Source: Ceratotherium simum simum (lineage: Eukaryota > Chordata > Mammalia > Perissodactyla > Rhinocerotidae). From it: a DNA stretch of 64,000 nucleotides. A program made the position numbers and the translations under genes. The stretch spans positions 4,913,650 to 4,977,649 of the forward strand of contig NW_004454193.1 of the NCBI RefSeq assembly GCF_000283155.1, given 5' to 3'. The notes beneath the pieces were generated by a model. It made no database searches. It was not told where the DNA came from and saw nothing but the letters and a program-made list of their open reading frames with translations. Positions 55,962 through 64,000 of the stretch are shown piece by piece; position 1 is the first letter of the stretch, and each line of letters starts with the position of its first letter.

Positions 55962-57375
55962 TATTTGCTTTAACCCAAAATTCTCAACGTGTTGGCTTCA
56001 GGACTCTTTTATACTTATACTTCTAAAAATTATTGAGGACCCCAAAAAGCTTCTGTTTATATGGGCTATATCTATTGGTATTTACCATATTAGAGCTAAA
56101 AGTGAGGAATTTAAAAATATTTATTAATTCATTTAAAAATAGGAAAAAAAATCCACCACATGTTAACATAAATAATATTTTTATGAAAAATAACTATTTC
56201 CAATACAAAAGTATTAGCAAGAAAATTGACATTGTTTTGCATTTTTGCAAATCTCTTTAATATATAGCCTAACAGAAGCTGGCTTCTTATCTGTACTTTT
56301 GCATTCAGTTGTTGCAGTCTGTTGGTTTGGTTGAAGTATATGAACAAAATCCAGCCTTACACAGGCACTAATGGAAAAGGGGAATATTTTAATTGCCTCT
56401 TGAGCTATTAAATATAGATATTCCTCTTTGACATTACACCAAAATTTGACAAGTCAATAGTTTTGTAAGGTTAGTTGCATTGTAGAATCTGAAACCATAT
56501 CAATTGTCTTTTTCTACTCTGTTATTATTATCTGTTGATCTACTTTGTACTTTGAATGGATCTCTTACTCATGCATGATTTTGTAACATCATGCTTTAGT
56601 CATTTGGAAAATTATTGGTTCACTGAGATATGCAGAACTTCCAAATGTTGACACATTTCATTATACAGTATCAAAAATCACATTCATTATTAATACTGAT
56701 CTTATCCGAAGAGTCTTTAAGTATTAGGAACCTGTCAAGTGCAAGGTGGCAAATACAGATTTTCCAAATCTCTAATTTTTGCTTGAAAACTCAAATTTTC
56801 TCACTGGTAGCAAATATGGTCGGTTGAAGTGACAGGTTCACTTCATTAGTTTTTGAGAACATGTCTGCCAGATACCACAGTCTGATTAACCATATTTTGT
56901 TTGTCAGACATTTTCTTAAGTAAAAATGGTGTTACATGAAAAAAGTGGCTAGTTCAGTCCACAACTCAAATACTCACCCAGGTGCTTTTCTTGGAGACAA
57001 CTATTTTACTTTGATATTTATGAGAAGTGCTTTATGTATACTTTCCATTTTGTCACACAGAATAGTAAAAAGACAGCTGCTTAATGTTCAAGATTTAATA
57101 AAATTAATAATTTTTACTGCTTCATCAAGGGCATTCTTAAGTGAAAGTAACTTTTTTCTTTTTTCTCTTTTTATCGGAATGCATGGTGGGGAAGAATACA
57201 GTGACCACTATTGCAGTTTGGTGCTACTGGGTTGATTTGTGCCAAGGCACCTGCAGTTTTACCCACCATTCTTTTGAACCATCAGTGCAAATGTGAACAC
57301 AGTGGACAAAGCAAATAATAGTATCATTGTGAAAATAGTGTTGATCTTGTGGATCCTTTGCTGAACCACTGTGTT
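55962..57375. mobile_element. hAT-type DNA transposon relic, ~1.4 kb
   Basis: Left end 'aattctcaacgtgttggctt' followed by 'aaaattattgaggaccccaa' and 'tcatttaaaaataggaaaaa'. The right end 'gtgaaaatagtgttgatctt' leads to GAACCACTG, the reverse of the hAT terminus CAGTGGTTC. The 1.0-kb interior is larger than a MITE and probably carries a degraded transposase, but stops occur in every frame and I cannot align it. Family is Charlie or Zaphod-like, unresolved. Confidence 0.65.
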
Positions 57376-58400
57376 AGAGCAATTAGGAAGATTTGAATAG
57401 TTAAAAATTCAAAGAATGGAATCAGAGTCTTGTTGGTTATGTCTTCAAGGCTAATTTCCTCTTCACTGTGGAACTCTGCCTGAGGGAGGCAACCCAGAGG
57501 AGGAAATTTCTCTCCTATTCTGGGCTTGCTCTCAGTCGTGGGTCTAATTCCTGGGACTTGATTCTTTTTGAGTTGAGGAAGCACGGAGAGATTCTCTACC
57601 AGTTTTTGGTGATCACTAATGTTTAACTTAGATCAGTTGACTGTGGTTTTGTTGTTGTTAGGAAAAAAAAAATATGATGAGTGCTATTTGTGAGGTGTTG
57701 AGATCACCATAGGACCATTTGGGACATTTGTGAGGAAAGGCCTCTCTAAAAAGAACCTATTTTGGGCAACGTGTGAAAATTATTTTAGTCAGTTGGCCTC
57801 ATTTACAAGCTTGTGATTGCTTTGTTTGTTTCTTTGCTTATTTATTTATTTTTAATATTTGGAAGATCCTCTTCTTTCTGCTTCTTGAATCACTGTCAGG
57901 CTGTCATATCTCCCAAATAGCATCACCCGTTCGCTGGTGTGAATGTAGCCTGGACTTGAGGCAGCAATTAACTGGTTATGTAATAGAAGAATCCCAATTT
58001 TCCAGTTTCTTTTTTTCTTTTTTTAACTTCTTGGGTGGTTGGGGCACATTATTGAAACAATTATTACATTTACTCAAGAGCTTGTCTTTTCTATTAAAAA
58101 AAAATTCCATCTAAGTGCCTTACGGTGAAGAGGAGGAGATTGTGTAACCGGAGTCTCCTCTTAACTGGTCTTTATTGTTAAAGAAGACTGATCCCTTTGT
58201 GTTTCAGCTTGGCACACAGAAACGGTTTTAATTTAACAGTCCAGCTCCTTTAGGAGATCAATTCTCTATTGTGTTTTGAATGTGGTGCGTTCCCAGTTTA
58301 CTCCAACCTGTGGGCTTCTTTGGGGAAATTGGGGCGGGGGTGTCAGAGAGGCTTAGTCATTTGGGGTATGATTTATAGTTTCCCAAGCCTCATATTAATT
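57376..58400. other. repeat-free block
   Basis: No repeat recognised. 57880-58300 ('aatagcatcacccgttcgct', 'gcagcaattaactggttatg', 'acggttttaatttaacagtc') has candidate conserved texture with TTAATT and AATTAA homeodomain cores. Confidence 0.4.
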
Positions 58401-58404
58401 AATG

Positions 58405-58530
58405 TTAGACAGGGAAGGTAATTAACATTTGTAAATGCCTGCTGTGTGTCAGATCCTCTACTAGGTATTTTGAGTGTCCTCATCGAGTCCTCATGGTGCT
58501 GTTCTCTACCTCCATTATTACCGCCATAGG
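58405..58530 (-). repeat. MIR 3' half, antisense
   Basis: 'ggtaattaacatttgtaaat', 'gctgtgtgtcagatcctcta' and 'gtcctcatcgagtcctcatg'. Confidence 0.78.
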
Positions 58531-59462
58531 CCAAGGCGCCATTGTCTCTTGACTGGACTTCTGCACCCCCAAGTCGGTCTCCCTGCGTCAACTCTTCACA
58601 GCCCCTCCTCCTCATAATCCATTCTCCACACATCAGTTGGACTCATATTTTAAAAATGTAAATCAGATTGTGTCACCTCCCTACTTAAGGCCATTCAGTG
58701 GCTGTGTCGCACACAGAATGAAATCCTTGTGCCCTGGCTCCCCATGATCTGGCTTCTGCCTACATCTGAGAACTCGTCTGCCACACTCCCCCGGCTCGCC
58801 CACTGTGCTCCAGACCCGAGGTCCTTCTTTCTATCCCTGGAAGCCCCCAGGGTGGTTCTTCCTCTGGGCGTTTGTACCAGCTGTTCTTCCTGCTTGGCAC
58901 ACTCTCCCCAGATATTTACTCTGGGCCTGGCTGCTGCTTGTGATTTGTGTCTCACCTAAAATGACGCCTGCTCGGTGTCGCTTCCCTGACCAGCCAAGCT
59001 GCGGCACCCTCCCTCTGTTGTATCATTAGTTTTCTTTTCATTAAATCACCGATGCAATGTAGAGTGAGGTTCTGCTGTCAGGTCGTCTCGGTTTCAATCT
59101 TGACCCTGCCACTTACTGGCTGTGTGACTTTGGATGAGTTCATCTTTCAGGGCTTTAATTTTCTCCTCTATAAAATGTACATAACAATGTTATGTCCCTG
59201 CATTGTGAGAATTAAATAAGTTGAAACTTATCTCTTACGATAGTTTCTGACGTGTTGTATATGCTCAAGAACTGTTCACTGTTATTATTTTAATGCGATT
59301 AGTGTTATTAAAATTATTTTCTTATTTATTTGGCTCTTTGTCTCTTCCACCTAGACTATACTTGATGAAAGAAGGAACATTCTCTGTTACAGTCACAAAT
59401 GTACCCCCTAGCCTAGAACAGTGCTTGGCACATAGTAGGCGCTCACTAAATCATTGTTGATT
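58530..59462 (+). repeat. LINE2, sense, split by a MIR
   Basis: The body (58530-59045) reads 'gtctcttgactggacttctg', 'gtaaatcagattgtgtcacc', 'ctccccatgatctggcttct' and 'ctccccagatatttactctg'. It resumes at 59325-59462 with 'tgtctcttccacctagacta', 'cctagaacagtgcttggcac' and 'atagtaggcgctcactaaat'. Confidence 0.93.
59050..59290 (+). repeat. MIR SINE inserted in LINE2
   Basis: 'cttgaccctgccacttactg', 'gctgtgtgactttggatgag', 'ttctcctctataaaatgtac', 'gcattgtgagaattaaataa' and a TTATTATTTT end. Confidence 0.92.
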
Positions 59463-59482
59463 ATTCAGATCTGAAATATCAG

Positions 59483-59622
59483 TATACCTATTTTAGAAAT
59501 TGTGTGATCCAGGTTGAGAGAGGTAAGTAACTTACCCAAGGTTACTCAGCTACTAACTAGCAGTCCTGGGACGCAGACTGGATCCTGATCACAAAGACCA
59601 TGTTCTTTCCATTACACCACAA
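59483..59622 (-). repeat. MIR SINE, antisense
   Basis: 'tgagagaggtaagtaactta', 'cccaaggttactcagctact', 'cctgggacgcagactggatc' and 'ccatgttctttccattacac'. Confidence 0.92.
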
Positions 59623-60170
59623 TACATAAGTGGTATTTCTTTACTTCAATTTCTTTCATATTTGGCACATGATTTTCAGATTGCCTTTTTATGTCAATCC
59701 CTTTATGACTCATGAAATGGAAACAGCCATTTGTGTGAAGATGAGGGATCAAGGCCAAGAGTTAGACCTGGAGTCAAGTTCGGAAAGTGAGATGTACACA
59801 CACCCACCAAATTCAAGGAGGGGAATAAAACTTACCCTGACGCCTGCCTTGGGAATGTGCAAGAGGGTGACCTCGGGGTTGGGCTGCCTGGGGAGATTCA
59901 TGTCTTTTGACTTCCGAATGGAAAGGATCCCTGAAGTCATAAACCCCTATTTTGGGCTCTTCTACTTCTTCTATCATCTTACTCTAGTGGGGTGGAGGCG
60001 GCAGCAGAAAAATTGAAATGTTGGCTCCTGCAGCCTCTAGGAAATAGTAGGCTTGAATCTGCCTTTGTCACTGACGGCACCTGATGATGGTCCTTGGGCC
60101 AAGGGGGCTTCACTGACTCGTTCTTTTAATCAGCCTTTTTTTTTTTGTAACCTGTGAAAACAGCGTGAGA
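59623..60170. other. unassigned sequence
   Basis: A 128-codon plus-strand frame (59630-60016) is open, but its composition is not protein-family-like and no start, splice or homology evidence supports it. Confidence 0.4.
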
Positions 60171-60174
60171 GGGC

Positions 60175-60355
60175 ATGACACAGGGGAAAAAATACAGGCT
60201 TGGGAGATTGGCAGATTGGGGTTCAAATTTCTTCTGTGCCACTTCTTAGCTGTATCTTGGCACATAACTTCTCTAAACTTTAGTTTCCTTGTTTATATAA
60301 TAGGGATCTGAATGAAAAGTAAAGAGCTTGCCTAAAGTGTCTTGTGTAGTGTCTC
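60175..60355 (+). repeat. MIR SINE
   Basis: 'caggcttgggagattggcag', 'gtgccacttcttagctgtat', 'ctttagtttccttgtttata' and 'ctaaagtgtcttgtgtagtg'. Confidence 0.8.
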
Positions 60356-60960
60356 CAGCTTGGATCATTGACCCTTTTGAGAATTTAATAAAAGCTGTGG
60401 ACTCTCTCCCCAGAAAAGGGCCCATACGCGCAAAACTTGGCATTTAATTTCATGGGGTTCATGGAGCCTCTGAAAGCCAGGTTAAGAATCTCTGCACTGG
60501 ACATTACAGGAAGAGCCTGTGGGTTTCTTTTTTCCTTTCTTAAGAACTACACGAGTGGTTGGCTTCCTGCAGTCTCTTATTAATGTTTGTTGAATGAGGG
60601 AATTTAACTAATTTCTGAATTCCTTAATTACCTTGAGCTTGATATTTGGTTTCCTTTGCCCTAGGACCTGTGACAGTGCCAGCCTCATAACCTAGTCTGG
60701 GCATGCAGGTAGCCATTGCGCTGTGGCGATAGATATCTGAGCCTGTGGTTTTGCCTTAGGTAAACTGTACAGGTGGACCCATGAGAATGCTTGGAAAATA
60801 TTTTCAGTTTATAATAACCTGTAAATGTCGGGAGACACATACTGAGGAATGACGCCTCAAAGTATTTGGACACTAGACTGGGCATGACCATCATAGTGTG
60901 TGAAATTTTGCTAATGCATCTTTACTAATAGCATATAAAATCTTATGACTAGAAAGTCTT
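60356..60960. other. unassigned sequence
   Basis: No confident repeat, exon or RNA gene. Confidence 0.4.
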
Positions 60961-60964
60961 GGAT

Positions 60965-61055
60965 ATCATTTAATCTAATTCCTTCAAATCAATTAAGTGA
61001 TTTGTCCAAGGTCACTCAACTGGTATGGTACCAGAGCTCAGGGCATGTAACTTTC
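60965..61055 (-). repeat. MIR scrap, antisense
   Basis: 'aagtgatttgtccaaggtca', 'ctcaactggtatggtaccag' and 'agctcagggcatgtaac' resemble the antisense MIR 5' half. Confidence 0.6.
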
Positions 61056-61239
61056 AACTTACATGCCTCCTCGCCCCTCTGTCACGTGAGTATTCTTCAG
61101 TTCCTCTAAAACCAGTAACTTCCACTGACTTCTGTGTGGTTTAACAACCTTTGAGACTAAATGCAGCTATTTTAATGCTGAATGACATCACACTCTGAAA
61201 TTGGCTTATTTATGAATGTTTACTCCCTGCTCCTTCCTC

Positions 61240-61345
61240 CATTCTCCCCAAATGTGAACCCCGCAAGGGCAGGAATCTTGTCTGTCTTATTCAACTCAGT
61301 ATCCTTAGAGCCTCATATGTAGTAGATGTGTAATAAGTTAGGATT
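61240..61345 (+). repeat. LINE2 3' end
   Basis: 'gaaccccgcaagggcaggaa', 'cttgtctgtcttattcaact' and 'tccttagagcctcatatgta'. Confidence 0.85.
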
Positions 61346-61364
61346 TCACCCCATTTTTATCAGT

Positions 61365-61465
61365 AATTTAGCAAACATTGATTGAACCTACTATATATCA
61401 GACACTATACCAGACACAGAAATGAATGAGATATGGTGCCTAGCTTCTAGAAGTTATAGTCTACA
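61365..61465 (-). repeat. LINE2 3' end, antisense
   Basis: 'agcaaacattgattgaacct', 'actatatatcagacactata' and 'aatgaatgagatatggtgcc'. It is head-on to the LINE2 end just upstream. Confidence 0.82.
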
Positions 61466-61626
61466 CCCAAAAATAAAAAAATCAAGAGCAGTAGACCAAA
61501 TTTGGCCCACGGTATTTTTTTTTTAATTTGAATGCATGCTCCATTATGTCCTATGTCTTTTACTTACCTGCTTTGCTCATTTAACTGCCTAGCTTCTAAG
61601 GGCAATTGAGTTCAAGTTTTAGGTCT

Positions 61627-61812
61627 CTAGAGCAGTGGTTTCTAAATATGATTGATCATCACTTGGCCTGAGGGGCTTTAGAAACAGCAAACACAGGCAT
61701 CCACACCCTATTTCTGGAGATCTGAATCAGTAGGGCTGGGATGGGGTATTGGAAGCTGTATTTGAAAAACAGTAACTCCATAGGCAATTGTAATAAACAG
61801 CCAAATCTAGCT
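61627..61812 (+). mobile_element. MER5A-type hAT MITE
   Basis: CAGTGGTTTCTAAATATG start, 'cctatttctggagatctgaa', 'cagtagggctgggatggggt' and 'gtatttgaaaaacagtaact' match MER5A of the Charlie group. The right terminus is eroded. Confidence 0.82.
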
Positions 61813-62930
61813 AGATGCTTCTGCTTTATAGGTGAGTATTGAACATGAGTACTTGGTCTTAGAACCTGGCCCTGATACTCTATGTTAGTAACATCTTCTT
61901 CCTCAAAGATTTTTATGTCCTTTTCAGTACATGCTTTTGTTCCAGGGGGCTCTGCCGAGTCAAATAGTGTGTTTGCTGTCTGTACATTTATGCTCTGAAA
62001 ACCCCTTGAAATTGCGTAGACAAACGAACGTGAAATATCAAACAAATAATACTTGAATTGGTAATAGTCCCATTTGGCTCTCCTTGTATCTCTTCCTGTG
62101 TGTGAGATAGCTCTTTGGCTAGATTCAGCATATAAATTAAGAATGGGTTGGTTACATGGTGACTTTCAAGAATGAATAATTTTTTTGTGGAACAAAGGAG
62201 ATGGATTTGTGGTTTTCCAGGATTCCTCTTCCTTAACTTGGCAGAAAGATAGTCAGGCATATCTCAGTAGACCTGAAAATAGGTGAGCTGTCAAGGTGTT
62301 GGCAGCGATGGGCTCCTCTGAGTGGGACTCAGGGCATCCTACCAGCAAAAAGGAGACCAGGCTTAAATGATTCACGTTTGCGCTTTGCTTATTATAGTCA
62401 CTTGAAGTGCTAAATTGGGTATGACAAATCTAACAGGTAATTGCCAAGTTGGTTTCATTACCAGCCATTGAATAGATAAATGATGTTCCTTATGTTAAAA
62501 AACAAAACCCAACTAAAGAAAAAAATTAGACTTATATTTGGAGTTAGAATTCAGATATTGCAGATACTTTCACATATACCAAAACTGTTTTGAAACTGTG
62601 TCAATTCAGTTATCTCTTTCAAGGTCAGGGGTACAGAGCAGAAAGAAGTGGGGAGGGGTCGTGATGTGTGAGAAACTGTAAAAGAAGTTAGGATTAGTAA
62701 GCAAAGATTTTCTTATAGGAGTGGTACATATTAAGTAGCCTTTGGACGGCACTGAGCTCTAAATACCTTGTTAGATAACGCTAAGGTTTTTGACATTATT
62801 GTAGTGTATATATTACTTATATATGTGTGACCAGTCTCAATAGATTTCATTCATTAGTGACTTGATTGTTTTAGTGAAAATATTTTTAAAAGCCATACTA
62901 AAGCACGGTAAAACTTGAGGATCACATCAC
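61813..62930. other. repeat-free block
   Basis: No repeat recognised over 1.1 kb. 62340-62480 ('aatgattcacgtttgcgctt', 'caggtaattgccaagttggt') may be a conserved non-coding segment. Confidence 0.4.
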
Positions 62931-62934
62931 TGCA

Positions 62935-63695
62935 ATGTTCCTTCATTCAACAAATATCTGCTGAGTGCCTACCTTGTACTGCAGATTCAGTGATGAATAG
63001 GGCAGAAGGGCAGCCCATGAGGGGAGGGATTTTTGCCTCGTTGGTTTACTACTTAATCCTAATAACTAGAACAATGCTTTGCACAAAATAGACAGGAAAC
63101 AATTACCAAATGAAAAAAGAAAGAAGGATATACTTGATTTCTGCTTTCAAGGAGCTTACAGTCAAGTGGGAGAGACAGACAAAAAATAGTACAAAGAAAT
63201 AAACAGATGTATGATAGTGACCGGAGTGAGAGTGCTGTTTTTGAAGGGATGGCTAAGATTGGGCTGGTTTGGGAATGGATCAATGAGAAAGAGACAGCCT
63301 GGCAAAGCCGGGGGGAAAGTATTATTTAAGGAACAAAAAGAAGGCATGCATGACTGGAGAATGGTGAATGAGGAGGAGACTTGGTATAACTTAGATAGTC
63401 AGGGGCTGGATCAAAGAGTTTGGATTTTATTCTATGTGCAGTGGGAGCCGGATAAGAAGGTAGAAGGTTTTAATCAAGGGAATGATGTGATCTGATCTAC
63501 TTTTAAAAAGAGGTTTCTCTGACTGCTGTGGAGAATAGGCTATAGGCAGGGGACCAGAGGAAGACTAGGAAGAGGCTATTGGGGTGTCTGTTGTAGGCAA
63601 GAGATGATGGTGGCTTGCCCCAGGGGGTAGCAGTGGAGATGGAGAGAAGTGGATGTATTTGGAATGTATTTTGGAATAGAGAGTTGTGTGAGAAA
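62935..63695 (-). repeat. LINE2, antisense, split by a sense LINE2 end
   Basis: The start (62935-63013) reads 'attcaacaaatatctgctga'. It resumes at 63125 with 'tttcaaggagcttacagtca' and runs through 'tttggattttattctatgtg', 'gaggtttctctgactgctgt' and 'gcaagagatgatggtggctt' to 'ggaatgtattttggaataga'. Two frames near 63060-63350 are repeat shadows. Confidence 0.92.
63015..63120 (+). repeat. LINE2 3' end, sense, inside the antisense LINE2
   Basis: 'gggagggatttttgcctcgt', 'cctaataactagaacaatgc' and 'tttgcacaaaatagacagga' form a sense LINE2 terminus that interrupts the opposite-strand copy. Confidence 0.8.
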
Positions 63696-63699
63696 GTTG

Positions 63700-63745
63700 A
63701 CACACACACACACACACACCCCGCACGCACACACACACACACACA
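63700..63745 (+). repeat. (CA)n microsatellite, interrupted
   Basis: About 10 CA units, a CCCGCACG interruption, then about 9 more. Likely polymorphic in length. Confidence 0.97.
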
Positions 63746-64000
63746 AATATTCTCTCTTTTCATGATAAACCTTTTTTAAAAAGTGTTTGTTGGATGATAA
63801 AAGTATTGGCCATAAATGAGAAAACTACTGATTTTGAAGCATGGGGAGTACTAGGAGGGGAGAAAGTGAGCTATGTGTGCTGCTCAGGGTGGTGCCCTGC
63901 TGTGGTTCTGTGGTTCCAGGCGTTTTTGACAGCGTGGACTGAAGGCGGAATGGCAGTACACACTGTGTATCTTTTGGCAGATCAGAACATGATGAAAATA
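63746..64000. other. unassigned window end
   Basis: Nothing recognised. Confidence 0.4.

Noticed and set aside
59630..60016. 128-codon plus-strand frame
   Set aside because: No homology recalled, mixed hydrophobic and basic content, begins at the edge of a MIR.
61659..62045. 128-codon minus-strand frame
   Set aside because: Half of it lies in the MER5A element and no family is recognised.
1..64000. CRISPR arrays, bacterial operons or phage genes
   Set aside because: No regularly spaced repeats, no compact gene arrangement and no ribosome-binding sites. The DNA is mammalian.

Overview
This window looks like a non-coding piece of a placental mammal genome, most likely a perissodactyl (horse group; rhinoceros or tapir not excluded). 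The evidence is seven tRNA-derived SINEs of the equine ERE type. They share the tRNA-like head, the 'cccacatacagcaactag' or 'ctgaggaagatttgccctgagctaacatc' body modules, A-rich tails and target-site duplications. The rest of the repeat content is ancient and pan-mammalian: LINE2, MIR, L1M, hAT and Tigger-type DNA transposons, and MaLR-type LTRs. Base composition is AT-rich and I see no CpG island. All repeat names come from pattern memory, not from a RepeatMasker run.

I find no convincing protein-coding exon, tRNA, rRNA or other structured RNA gene. Open frames up to about 160 codons occur, but the longest lie in LINE2, L1 or simple repeats or look like chance. The window is therefore intergenic or deep intronic.

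Layout. 1-5.2 kb: LINE2 and MIR pieces around a long repeat-free block (1.8-4.4 kb). 5.3-8.6 kb: a 3.3-kb antisense L1 interrupted by an ERE SINE and an unidentified insert. 8.6-13.3 kb: L2, MIR and ERE pieces. 13.3-14.0 kb: a MuDR-like transposon with long inverted repeats, an 11-bp direct repeat and a transposase relic. 14-22 kb: unique sequence, L2, ERE, L1 and a MaLR LTR. 22-29 kb: a head-on MIR pair, L2, L1, a perfect 26-bp-arm hairpin flanked by a 20-bp direct repeat (26.1 kb), hAT and Tigger-like elements. 29.3-31 kb: repeat-free and enhancer-like. 31-36 kb: LTR-like, hAT and L1 pieces, including an inverted duplication, and an ERE. 36-40 kb: mostly unique, with a possible non-coding terminal exon. 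40-52 kb: L1/HAL1, EREs, a 1-kb L2, a minus-strand LTR with a TATA and CCAAT array, and a three-layer nest (ERE in L1 in L2). 52-64 kb: unique blocks, a 1.4-kb hAT relic, L2 and MIR layers, MER5A and a (CA)n tract.

There are no genes to connect into a pathway. The points of biological interest are the hairpin, the MuDR-like element, the repeat-free enhancer-like blocks with clustered homeodomain, POU and forkhead motifs, and a few CTCF-like sites. No previously undescribed gene system is evident.
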